From the NCBI GenBank assembly GCA_928212115.1, contig CAKMRJ010005523.1:242140110-242204109 (forward strand): 64,000 nt of DNA, in the 5' to 3' direction. The translations under genes and the position numbers were made by a program. The stretch is from Lactuca virosa. Lineage: Eukaryota; Streptophyta; Magnoliopsida; Asterales; Asteraceae. Positions 34,624 to 45,428 of the stretch are shown here, piece by piece. The notes under the pieces were generated by a model, which searched no databases, was not told the DNA's origin, and saw nothing but the letters and a program-made list of their open reading frames with translations. Every line of letters begins with the position of its first letter. The first letter of the stretch is position 1.

Positions 34624-37542
34624 ATGAATCATGAAGATCCTCATACTCTATCTTTCAAACTTTCCAGCAGTATCGGATCTACTACAAGGATCCCAATCCT
34701 TTTTCCACAGGATTATGAAGTCTGGGCTCTACACTTCGAAGACTATGTTCTTGGTCTTGAAGAACATGGATCAACTATTTGGCAAGCAATGACTCAGTAA
34801 ACTTTCTCGCACACTGCGACAAGGAAGGTTATAAAGACTCAAGGTGAATATAACGCTCTTCTTGTTGAACACGCTAATGTTCTTCAAGATGAAAAAGAAA
34901 AGTTGTTGTGTAATATAGGTTAAAAGAGCTTTATTCAAGCGATTTTGATTTGGAACACTCCATGCAAACATGGCCTCTGTCTAATTTTAGAGCCTTTGTT
35001 CAGAGGTCTGATGAAAAACTGGATCAGACTTTCAACCGTTTTAATCATCTGTTGAGCAGGATGCTGAAGCATAATCTCAGGCGTGAAGTAATAGAGAAAA
35101 ATGTGACGTTCATGAATGGTTTAAGGTCTGAATGGAAAGTCATTGTGTCTACAGTGAAAGCTCATGAACAGTTCAAGAGTTGCTCTCTGGAAAAGCTTGT
35201 GGGAATTCTTAGATCCCATGAAGACGAGGTTACGAAGGATGTGAAGCTTGTCTCAAGTTTGGGTTCATTGTCCTTGGTTGCGAAAGGCAAAAAGATAGCT
35301 GAAGAAGATTCTGAATCCAACTTTTCGGACAGTAAACTTACCAAAGAGGAATATACTCTGATGGTGTCTAATCCCAAAAAGTTCATTAAAAAGAATTTTG
35401 GTCGATTCAAGAACAGGAGCAGGCAGGGAAACTTCAATTCAGAAAAGTCAAGAGATGAGAGCTTCAAGAACTCTCAAAAGGAAGATGACAAGCAGGAAAA
35501 GAAGTTGCTTGGGGATTCAGGATACGATTGCAACTACTATAAAGGCAAGAATCATTTTACCAAAGAGTGTATGCTGAGAAGAATGAATGAAAAGAAAGAG
35601 ACAGAGAAGGACGAAGCTTACTATCTTCAAAAGATAGAGGAGCTTAAGAAGAAGAGTGTTGTGAACGCAAAGCCTGCTTTGATTGTGCAGGAAGGTAGTG
35701 ATGAAGATGGACGCATTGAAGTATGGTCCACAGATTCAGAAGATGAGGAGGTTCGGAAACCTACACACGGTGGGTGTTTTGTGGCAAAGTCTGAAGTGAA
35801 GGAGTACGAAGGAAGATGTCTGATGGTTCACAAAGTGGTTTCGAAACAAAGGGGCTATGCGACTGATGGTGGCCAGGCCTCTAAAAACTGCTTTGCTGCG
35901 AAGCTTGTTTCGGAACAGGTGAAAGAATGTGAGCGAGTCATCAATAAGGTACACTCTATACTCCAATATCTTAATATCCATGTTACTCGTTATGAAACCG
36001 AACTAGACGATTTAAGTTATATTGTTTCTAATTTTAGTGATAGTTAAAGCGAAATCATCTTAGTAATGCTAACTTAACTGATCAAATCAGCAGGGTAACA
36101 AATAAAAGTGAAGAGAGAAGAATGTGGATAGAGAAGTTGGAATTAGAGCTCAATAGGTCAAAGGATGATGTTATTTATCTTAAGAGAGGTAATTTAGCAC
36201 TTTTGAAACAAAGGAATATTTTCTGTTTAATTGCTAAGCGTTTATATTTCAATATTACTCAACTGCATCTTGATTGTGAAATAGGTAAAAATATACACAA
36301 AATGATTTTACCTTTTATTGAATTGAAATAGGATGAAATTGATGTGAGTTCTATAAGTGTGAATCTATTGTTTCTTCTGATGAGGTTTTCGATTCATACA
36401 AAATTGGGCTTAACAAAATAGAAGAATACATTTAGTCCAAAGAACATAAGAATATGTTAAAACAAATGTTGGATGAAAATGATAAAGAGAAAATCAAATC
36501 TAATCCTATACAAAAATTTGACTCGTTGTGCACAAAATTAAATTCAGAAAATATGTTTGATACTAAAAACATTTCTGAATTTGATGAAAGCGACATGAGT
36601 GAGATTTCTGTAGAGGATGAGATACATTGTTCTGCGTTTGTACAAAATGAGGTTGGACCAAAGAAAAACCTAATTTCTGAAAATTCTGTTGAATTTGTTC
36701 GTATTGTCGAAAATAAAGGTTCAAAAGTGTTAAATGCAAAAGCCACAGTTTTTCCGAAAGTAAAAACAGTTCCAAATCAAGTTTTCGTAAAAACTAGACT
36801 TGATAAAAATGATACCTCAGAACTGGCGTCCATTGTTAATAATGATAATATTGATGGTTGTGATGAATTTTTCTGGTCTAGACCAATAGACAATGCAGAC
36901 GAAACAAAAGGTCTTTCCGAAATGACCTCATGGAAAACGAAAGGAAAATACGTTTCAGAACTATTGAATCGTGTTGACCTTCATTACGATCAGGCAGGTC
37001 CAAGTGGCACAAAGAATGTCCCAAGTGAAACTTCTTCTGAACAACATGAAAAGCCAATCAGAAAAGAAAAACCTAAGTTTAACATTCATATGTCTGCTGA
37101 AGAAATTGTTGCTAGAAAAAGCCAGATGAATGCTAAATATAGGAAAATTTTACAAGAAAGAATGCGCATTTGGAAAAATAAGAATTCCAATCAAAATTAT
37201 GTTAATTCAGAAAGATCTCCTGTTCAAAATATGAATTCTTCTTATATTCAGAAACCGTAATCTAAACCCTTTTCAAAATTAAAGGTTTCAAAACCTCAAG
37301 TTTCAAAGCCACAAGTTTCAAAACCTCAAGTTTCAAAACCTGTTGAAAAACCAAAATCCAATTGTCCTCTAAAAATAAATTTTTCAAAATTTGTCAACAC
37401 ATCAAAAGATGTTAAGAGCAAAAATAAAGTTGTTTCGGAACCAGAAATTTCTCTCGACGAATACGAAGCTAAATTGAAAATGGAGGAAAAATCCTTTGCC
37501 AAGGGAATGGCTAAGAAACACAAAGAATTTATTCAACGGAAA
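34624..37542 (+). pseudogene. gag region of SIRE-like element, broken
   Basis: ATG at 34624 starts a gag N-terminus (FPQDYEVWALHFEDYVLGLE) that stops at TAA 34798-34800. The main open part is 34950-36047: a UBN2-type gag core (DQTFNRFNHLLSRM) and a zinc knuckle, CNYYKGKNHFTKEC, whose second Cys is Tyr, so metal binding is probably lost. Further stops at 36045-36047 and around 36330. A last open part, 36454-37260, is Glu/Lys/Asn-rich and looks coiled or disordered. At 37283-37342 TTTCAAAACCTCAAG repeats about four times (KPQVS). LARD-D interrupts at 37543. Confidence 0.75.
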
Positions 37543-37812
37543 TGTAACACCCAAATTTTTTAAACAGATTTTTCATTTCAAAATCGCATACTTTTCATAA
37601 CATATTGTAGAGAAATCTCGTTTATTCAAAATACAAGTACAACTCCATTAATAATCCAGGATCCTTAAAATACAACTCTTTCTCTGGTGTGTACAATCAA
37701 GCCGGTGCCGTCCCGCGAACCTAAGAAAACCTGAAACACATAACACATAACACTGTAAGCACAAGTGAGTTCCCCAAAATACCACATACAACACATACGC
37801 CACTCGAGGCTA

Positions 37813-38050
37813 CAGTACGACCCTCCGGTCGATGTGTCTCAGCAGAACCCTCCAGTCTCGTAGCTCGTTGAACCCTCTGGTCCGGTCATAGCTCATTGGA
37901 CCCTTCGGTCCAGTCTGTATCGTTGGACCCTTCGGTCCGGTCTATATCGTTGGACCCTCCGGTCCGGTCTATACAACACATAGCATACATATATCACAAT
38001 GCACATAATCTCATTCATACACATAGCACACAAGACCCTCCGGTCTACAC
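37813..38050 (-). repeat. GGACC hairpin array in LARD-D LTR
   Basis: Repeats GGACC-CTTC-GGTCC or GGACC-CTCC-GGTCC with TATATCGTT-type spacers (about 27 bp per unit). A variant CGACC-CTCC-GGTCG swaps the outer pair C-G for G-C. The right LTR has the same array at 43921-44210 with one more regular unit. Confidence 0.7.
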
Positions 38051-38337
38051 ATAGATACCACTCTAGGTAATGTATAGTGAGAAGACTCACCTGACTAGCA
38101 GCAAGTAAAGACCTCGCTCCCGAATCTCGAACTAGCCTCCACCTAACACAAGGGATGAATATCTCTAAGTGATACTCTAATCATAACTCTAATGACCGAA
38201 GGCTATTCTTCCTCTCTTTAACTCTTTGAAGTGGATAAAATACCATTTTACCCCTCCATGGTCTCTACTACTTATGTTGATCAAAGCCCCAAAGTCAACA
38301 GAAGTCAAACTCGAGTCAACAGTCCATGTTTGACCCA

Positions 38338-38520
38338 ACTCGCCGAGTGCACCCTTGCGACTCGTCGAGTCCACTTACTTTCCTCCGAAATCTCGTGACA
38401 GTCCAGCTCAGCTCGTCGATTCGACCCCCAACTCGTCGAGCTATCGCCTGATTCGGTTCCTCGGGACAAACCCTAACCAACTCGTCGAGTCGGCTCATCG
38501 ACTCGGCGAGTTCATTCAGA
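38338..38520 (-). repeat. ACTCGNCGAGT palindrome cluster in LARD-D LTR
   Basis: At least five matches or near matches to ACTCGNCGAGT, including 38338-38348 and 38360-38370. The right LTR has the same cluster at about 44500-44675. The same palindrome recurs in the 5' leader of the unrelated copia element (59439-59521). Confidence 0.75.
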
Positions 38521-40269
38521 CGATTTAAGGCAGATCCATCACCCCAAACACTAGATCTACCATCCTGAGGGTCGATTGTCACGTAAAGCTGCAAGCTTTA
38601 CGTTTAATCATGGCATATAAGGCTCATAATGCCAATATAACTCTAACAAGGATGATTAACCACAATAACTCTTCTATGGTTAACTAAAGCTATAATCTTG
38701 GACTCTCTGGACCTCACAAGGTCCAGATCTGAAGTATAGGCCTCATGAGAGACCTTATGCATACAAAGTCCCAACAATGGTGGAAGAAACCCTAATCTTC
38801 CATATCTACAAGATCTAAGCAAAATAACAAGAAAGGTGCAAGCTTTTACCTCTTACTCAAGCCCTTGCACGAAGTTACACCAGATCCACTGATTCTCTAG
38901 CTCCCTTGATGGGTGATCTCCTCTTCTCCTCAAGAGATGCACTAGTTTACTCCAAGTTTTAGCTTCTAAGACTCTCATGGCTCTCCATACACGTTTAGGG
39001 TTTGCTCTCAAGGAAGGGTAGCCGCAAATGAGGCTATAAGTTCCTTTAAATAGGTCTCAAACACGGGAAATTAGGGTTTCTCTGCCCAGCACCTACTCAG
39101 CGAGTCCCTCCTCTGACTCGTCGAGTCCATTCATTAAATTCACGCGATCAACTCGACTCGACTCGGCGAGTTGGTCCCTCAACTCGTCGAGTCCCTCCTT
39201 AAATCTCAAGATTAACATACACGATAATGTCCCTGGAAATCTGGATGTTACAATTCTCCCCCACTTGAATTAGATTTCGCCCTCGAAATCGCTCCTCCAC
39301 AACATATAGATCTAATCAAATAACCAAACAGCACCATCGAAAGGTCTCATACCACACAACTATCTTCCTTTCTAGACAGACCCATCTGCCACTATGCTAC
39401 CCCTTCTGATTCCCAAGAATCTGGAACTCTAGCAGCCTGACGCACAGCCCGACCGCCATCTCCAGATGTCACCACGTTATTCGCTCCTCTGACTCTCTAG
39501 CGGGGACCGATAAAACAAGTCCATGCCCAAAACCTGCTACCGATCACTCGTCCCAGTCGTGAAAAACAATCTCGGTCATATACCAAGGAATGGAAGGATC
39601 ACATCACACCAGAGACTCATCCACTGAACTGCAATCAAACCCCAGCTCCCTTCTCCAAATCCCTTTCAACACTGAGCACCAGGTAATCTCCCGACCTAGC
39701 AGTTGAACCTCCAAGGGTTACCTATTGCACACCTCAACATGTCTCACTGACTTCCTTCCCACACTAGCTATCTCGTCCCAGTGTGACACACAAGTCACGA
39801 AGTTCGCTTTTCCTCAAGCGAATACGGAATTCGTTTCACCCTCGACCTCTGTCGTCTACTACTCATTAGTTCCATGCATTTCGCGGTTTTCTCACACCAA
39901 CGAATTGACCCACTCAGGTCTAAGCACCAGATGGAACAATACCCCCTTCCAAATGAAATGCATCTCTGAATCTGGAATCTCATTCTGTCTACTCAATACA
40001 CCACTAGAATCGAACTCTACTCGAGAGTCTGATCCGACACAGAATTGGAACCACTCGTCCCAGCGAACCACTCAACTCATGACTCATGACCCGCAACTCA
40101 TGCGTTCCTCACTTATCCACTTCCCTTTGGTTGCTACAACCATTACTCAATTTCAGCATATAACGACTCCCGACAGATATGGAGACCCCAGTCTCGCCCC
40201 TGGTTCGACCCCCAGGCTCCTACAAAATCAAATATTAGGGCTACCCAAGCCTAAAACTCTTCTGTGTCA

Positions 40270-40780
40270 CGCTCTGATCAGAGAGTACTTCGTCACAACA
40301 TTCTCTTGCTGACTAGCGGGTACTTCGGCTCCCCGCAGTATCACAACGACCTCTCACTGAACAGTGAGTACTACGGCTCCCCGCAGCATCACAACAACCT
40401 CTCACTGAATAGTGAGTACTACGGCTCCCCGTAGCACCACTACAACCGCTCACTGAATAGTGAGTACTACGGCTCCCCGTAGCATCACCACAACCTCTCA
40501 CTGAATAGTGAGTACTACGGCTTCCTGTAGCATCACCACAACCTCTCACTGAATAGTGAGTACTACGGCTCCCCGTAGCATCACCACAACCTCTCACTGA
40601 ATAGTGAGTACTACGGCTCCCCGTAGCATCACAACGACCTCTCACTGAACAATGAGTACTACGGCTCCCCGCAGCATCACAACAACCTCTCGCTGACTGG
40701 CGAATACTGTGGCTTCCCGCAGTATCACCGCATTCTCTTGCACTAACTCATGGGTGCTACAGCTCTCTGTAGTCTTACCG
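40270..40780 (-). repeat. 48-bp double-hairpin tandem array
   Basis: About ten units of 48 bp. Each holds two stem-loops: CTCACT-GAAT-AGTGAG and CTACGG-CTCC-CCGTAG. Edge units diverge yet keep pairing: CTACAG-CTCT-CTGTAG (about 40757-40772), and an A-T to G-C swap in CTCGCT...GGCGAA (about 40689). Several central units have CCGCAG, which pairs through G-U in the minus-strand transcript, the element's sense strand. A 16-residue repeat in one minus frame follows from 48 being a multiple of 3. Confidence 0.8.
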
Positions 40781-42369
40781 TGCTTTCTCTTACCACCCCA
40801 CGATCTCATCCTCAAGTTGACGTCATCCTGCGTTCACCTACTCATGCTCCGTGGCCCAGCGTAGATAGGTACGCACACCCATCCAGGCTAAGCATCACTA
40901 CTTCGGACGACCACCGCCGTGACAAAACTTCTTTCTCTCGCTGCAATTCACATTCTCAGATAAATCCATCTGATGCCAATTGGCTGAAGGGCCCCCACCG
41001 GAACCATAGACACTTGATACACCACTCGTCATCTCAAACTCAAACTCAAAATAATCCGGATTTAGAACATCATACTCAGATACCTCGGTACACCATCACA
41101 GAACCTCATGATGTCCTGTCTCAACCACTGATCTCCTACTTACAGCATCATACACAGATACAATAATGCGTTCCTTCAGGATTCGCAACAAATCTTCATG
41201 CCACATATCACGTATCTTCAGAATATTCCAACTCTCGATTGAAACACGGAAGAATTGTCAACGACTCAGAACATGTTGACGAACATCCGAAATTTCTTCC
41301 TCTATTGCTCAGAATCCCATACCTCGAGCCAGAAATTCCCAGCCGTCGAAACTATCCTTACTAGCCACCACACGGTCTTCGACCGACGGCCACTTGCCGT
41401 GGAGACATTCATCCTTTCCTTAACACGCACAACATGCATTATCTCTGATACTCTCGATAGAATACCCAGTCCTCCCCCACTCAGGGTTCAAACCATCACC
41501 GATTGGCGCACCAAAAATCTATTCCATAGACTGTTTCCACCAGGAACATCACACTTACTCTTGGAAGGTACTACGCAATGCTTGGTGGTCTCCCCGATAG
41601 AGACCCATGCAACTCCAAATACTCCGAATCTCATATGAAATCCTCAGAAACTTCTCATCATGGTTACCTTTAATCATACAGAATCTCATACCATCCCATT
41701 ACCGGACCTCTCAACTGTCCAGTAGTAACTCTGACTCTTAATCTGAAATAATGGACTGTTCCTTCTCGACTCCTCAACCAACGTTCCATCATGTAGGTTG
41801 TAATAAGAGTGGAGTCCTCATTACCACACTCGATACTCATCATAGACAATAAGAGCCACCGCCCCAATATCCTCTTCTTGATCGTCTGCCACTGCAGCTG
41901 ATACATGCCCTACTATGCTCAAATAGGGTGCATCCTTGTCCTTAACCATCTCAGTCCCTGCTGACAACCTGCTCATGCTCTTACATTACCTCTCGGCAGA
42001 CATACTGCCCAAATACTCTGATGAAAGATCGTAACCAAAGCTACGCCACAGGGCTCACCCCCAACCTTGGAAACCGAAAATCTCAATACCTCTCCTGTTT
42101 CCCACAGGAACAGAAATAGTACCGCTCAGGTCACAGAAAATGACATTCCCACCATCGGCCAGTCACTCAGCCCAAACCGTATTCTCCCATAACGCACCAT
42201 CCCTACTCATCCCTGAGTCTTGCGACTTCCACTGGCATCTCACCAGCAATCCCTCGGAGCTAACTCGATTTCCCTTTTAAGGGATGCTCCACTAAAACTC
42301 GATCATCATGGCCCTCTGGACCCATATTCTTTCACATCTGATCTCAGTCTAGACAATCACAACGGAATA

Positions 42370-42712
42370 ACTGGTAGAACCAGTAACACTAACCGTCAAG
42401 GGTCATGGTACTCGAACCATGTGGCCACCTCTCGATTAGCTATGAATCATGGTACCCGAACCATGTTATCTCTTCTCAATCCACTACGAATCATGGTACT
42501 CGAACCATGACATCACCTCTCGATCTGCTACAAATCATGGTACTCGAACCATGACATCACCTCTCGATCTGCTACAAATCATGGTACTCGAACCATGAAA
42601 TCACCTCCCGATCTGCTACAAATCATGGTACTCGAACCATGAAATCACCTCTCGATCTACTACAAATCATGGTACTCGAACCATGAAATCACCTCTCGAT
42701 CTGCTACTTAGA
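42370..42712 (-). repeat. 44-bp hairpin tandem array
   Basis: Seven units with a strict 44-bp period (TCATGG at 42403, 42447, 42491, 42535, 42579, 42623, 42667). Each has stem TCATGGT / ACCATGA or a one-base-shorter form around ACTCGA. A diverged unit at 42370-42384 keeps a different perfect stem, ACTGGT-AGA-ACCAGT. Confidence 0.8.
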
Positions 42713-42756
42713 TCCTCCGGAATGTTCCCTATATCGAGTATGGGTCCTCTGCTTTC

Positions 42757-42778
42757 AGTAGTACGGGCCCATACTACC
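42757..42778 (-). ncRNA. Dimerisation-signal-like hairpin, LARD-D copy
   Basis: Stem GTAGTA (42758-42763) / TACTAC (42772-42777) plus an outer pair that is G-U on the minus strand. The 8-nt loop has self-complementary GGGCCC (42765-42770) where LARD-A and B have AGGCCT: both sides changed together. About 850 nt from the PBS. Confidence 0.55.
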
Positions 42779-43624
42779 TGCCACATCTACCCATACTTTC
42801 TGCACGGACCATCCCCGAGTTCCTAAGTAGCTGCTCAACCTTCTCGATCACCAATCCTGTCACGTGTGTTCGCTCCTCTGTGAAATGCTCTACTCTGTCA
42901 GCGTACTCATCTGACTAGGGTCACCGTTTCCTAGGCTCTTCCTAGGTTCTCACACTTCTCCGCCATCAGCTGCTGAAGAACTCCTTATGATGCCAGCCAT
43001 CTACCTCCTGAATATCGTCATATTTACTTAATAGGTGATTCCCATCATCAAGAGTTCCACAAAGCACGAAGCAAGCAGCATTCGGGCATCGAATAATCTC
43101 TACCAACATGTAAAACCACTCTAGGTTATTACCCACTTGATCTCCTCATACTCAAAGGATATCACCGAACTCAGGCAACTTTACCCCACTCAGGCATCTG
43201 ACTACTCTCTCAGTAGGCTCCTCAATTGCTCATCTAGGTATCTCTCCTAGATTACTCCTCTACTTAGATCCCTCTCTAAAAGGATTGATACTCATACTCA
43301 GCGCATACTCGAGGCACATCACATATAACAGCAACTCCTAGGCTAAGGCATCACAAATCAGGCCACTCTAGTCTTAAAATATGAAATACCTAGCCTATCT
43401 CTAGCATGCATAGCATATCACATAATATCTCATAACACATAATGTAAGGATATTTTGGGAAATCACCGTTTGGGCGCTGGCTGATCGTACACACTGCTCC
43501 GTTCTGATTTTCTCAAAAATCTTTTACTCTTTTTAGAAAAATTGTTTCTTTTATGAAAAATTTCCTTAAATCCTCAGTTTGAGTTCAAATACGCCCGAAG
43601 GTGCATCCGAATCCCTCAAACCAA

Positions 43625-43637
43625 GGCTCTGATACCA
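43625..43637 (-). other. Primer-binding site of LARD-D (tRNA-Met)
   Basis: Minus-strand TGGTATCAGAGCC, 3 bp from the LTR at 43641. Confidence 0.9.
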
Positions 43638-43640
43638 ACT

Positions 43641-45423
43641 TGTAACACTCAAATTTTTCAAACAGATTTTTCATTTCAAAATCGCATACTTTTCATAACA
43701 TATTGTATAGAAATCTCGTTTATTCAAAATACAAGCACAACTCCATTAATAATCCAGGATCCTCAAAATACAACTCTTTCTCTGGTGTGTAGAATCAAGC
43801 CGGTGCCGTCCCGCGAACCTGAGAAAACCTGAAACACATAACACATAACACTGTAAGCACAAAGCTTAGTGAGTTCCCCAAAATACCACATACAACACAT
43901 ACGCCACTCGAGGCAACAGTACGACCCTCCGGTCGATGTATCTCAGCGGAACCCTCCAGTCCCGTAGCTCGTTGAACCCTCTGGTCCGGTCATAGCTCGT
44001 TGGACCCTTCGGTCCGATCTGTATGGTTGGACCCTTCAGTCCGGTCTATATCGTTGGACCCTTCGGTCCGGTCTATATCGTTGGACCCTTCGGTCCGGTC
44101 TATATCGTTGGACCCTCCGGTCCAATCTATACAACACATAGCATACATATATCACAATGCACATAATCTCATTCATACACATATCACACAAGACCCTCCG
44201 GTCTACACATAGATACCACTCTAGGTAATGTATAGTGAGAAGACTCACCTGACCAGTAGCAAGTAAAGACCTCGCTCCCGAATCTCGAACTAGCCTCCAC
44301 CTAACACAAGGGATGAATATCTCTAAGTGATACTATAATCATAACTATAATGACCGAAGGCTATTCTTCCTCTCTTTAACTCTTTGAAGTGGATAAAAGA
44401 CCATTTTACCCCTCCATGGTCTCTACTACTTATGTTGATCAAAGCCCCAAAGTCAACATAAGTCAAACTCGAGTCAACAGTCCATGTTTGACCCGACTCG
44501 TCGAGTGCACCCTTGCGACTCGTCGAGTCCACTTACTTTCCTCCGAAATCTCGTGACAGTCCAGCTCAGCTCGTCGATTCGACCCCCAACTCGTCGAGCT
44601 ATCGCCTGATTCGGTTCCTCGGGACAAACCCTAACCAACTCGTCGAGTCGGCTCATCGACTCGGCGAGTTCATTCAGACCAAATGTTCATTCAGACGATT
44701 TAAGGCAGATCCATCACCCCAAACACTAGATCTACCATCCTGAGGGTCGATTGTCACGTAAAGCTGCAAGCTTTACGTTTAATCATGGCATATAAGGCTC
44801 ATAATGCCAATATAACTCTAACAAGGATGATTAACCACAATAACTCTTCTATGGTTAACTAACGCTATATTCTTTGGACTCTCTAGACCTCACAAGGTCC
44901 AGATCTGAAGTCTAGGCCTCATGAGAGACCTTATGCACACAAAGTCCCAACAACGGTGGAAGAAACCCTAATCTTCCATATCTACAAGATCTAAGCAAAA
45001 TAACAAGAAAGGTGCAAGCTTTTACCTCTTACTCAAGCCCTTGCACGAAGTTACACCAGATCCACTGATTCTCTAGCTCCCTTGATGGGTGATCTCCTCT
45101 TCTCCTCAAGAGATGCACTAGTTTACTCCAAGTTTTAGCTTCTAAGACTCTCATGGCTCTCCATACACGTTTAGGGTTTGCTCTCAAGGAAGGGTAGCCG
45201 CAAATGAGGCTATAAGTTCCTTTAAATAGGTCTCAAACACGGGAAATTAGGGTTTCTCTGCCCAGCACCTACTCGGCGAGTCCCCCCTATGACTCGTCGA
45301 GTCCATTCATTAAATTCACGTGATCAACTCGACTCGGCGAGTTGGTCCCTCAACTCGTCGAGTCCCTCCTTAAATCTCAAGATTAACATACACGATAATG
45401 TCCCTGGAAATCCGGATGTTACA
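43641..45423 (-). repeat. 5' LTR of LARD-D (right)
   Basis: Pairs with 37543-39252 and differs by few substitutions and small indels (for example ACCAAATGTTCATTCAG duplicated near 44679). Contains the same hairpin array and palindrome cluster. Confidence 0.9.
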
Positions 45424-45428
45424 GGAAA

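Larger units (their letters stand above)
37543..39252 (-). repeat. 3' LTR of LARD-D (left)
   Basis: 1710 bp. Contains the GGACC hairpin array (37813-38050), the ACTCGNCGAGT palindrome cluster (38338-38520 and about 39100-39190) and a minus TATA-like CTATTTAAAGG near 39045-39055. Confidence 0.9.
39268..43620 (-). other. LARD-D internal region, noncoding
   Basis: No recognised protein in either strand. Long frames such as 39725-40312 (plus) and 40313-40645 (minus) reflect C-rich or repetitive sequence. Blocks match LARD-C internal sequence in inverse orientation. Confidence 0.7.
37543..45423 (-). mobile_element. LARD-D: non-autonomous LTR retrotransposon (minus), nested in gag
   Basis: Perfect TSD GGAAA (37538-37542, 45424-45428). 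LTRs at 37543-39252 and 43641-45423 start TGTAACAC and end GTTACA. The PBS lies beside the right LTR and the PPT (minus CAAGTGGGGGAGAAT, 39253-39267) beside the left one. The internal 4.4 kb has no recognisable gag or pol; it holds two hairpin tandem arrays and the conserved hairpin. Related to LARD-C by internal blocks and LTR layout. Confidence 0.9.

Noticed and set aside
39725..40312. 195-residue plus-strand frame in LARD-D
   Set aside because: Low-complexity Ser/Thr/His-rich reading of C-rich sequence, antisense to the element, no family recognised.
40313..40645. Minus-strand frame encoding a 16-residue repeat (ATGSRSTHYSV type)
   Set aside because: The repeat is 48 bp, so any frame free of stops stays open. 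Pairing of the DNA stems, not the protein, is what the edge units preserve.
40270..40780. CRISPR-like array
   Set aside because: Units are contiguous repeats without unique spacers, inside a plant retroelement.
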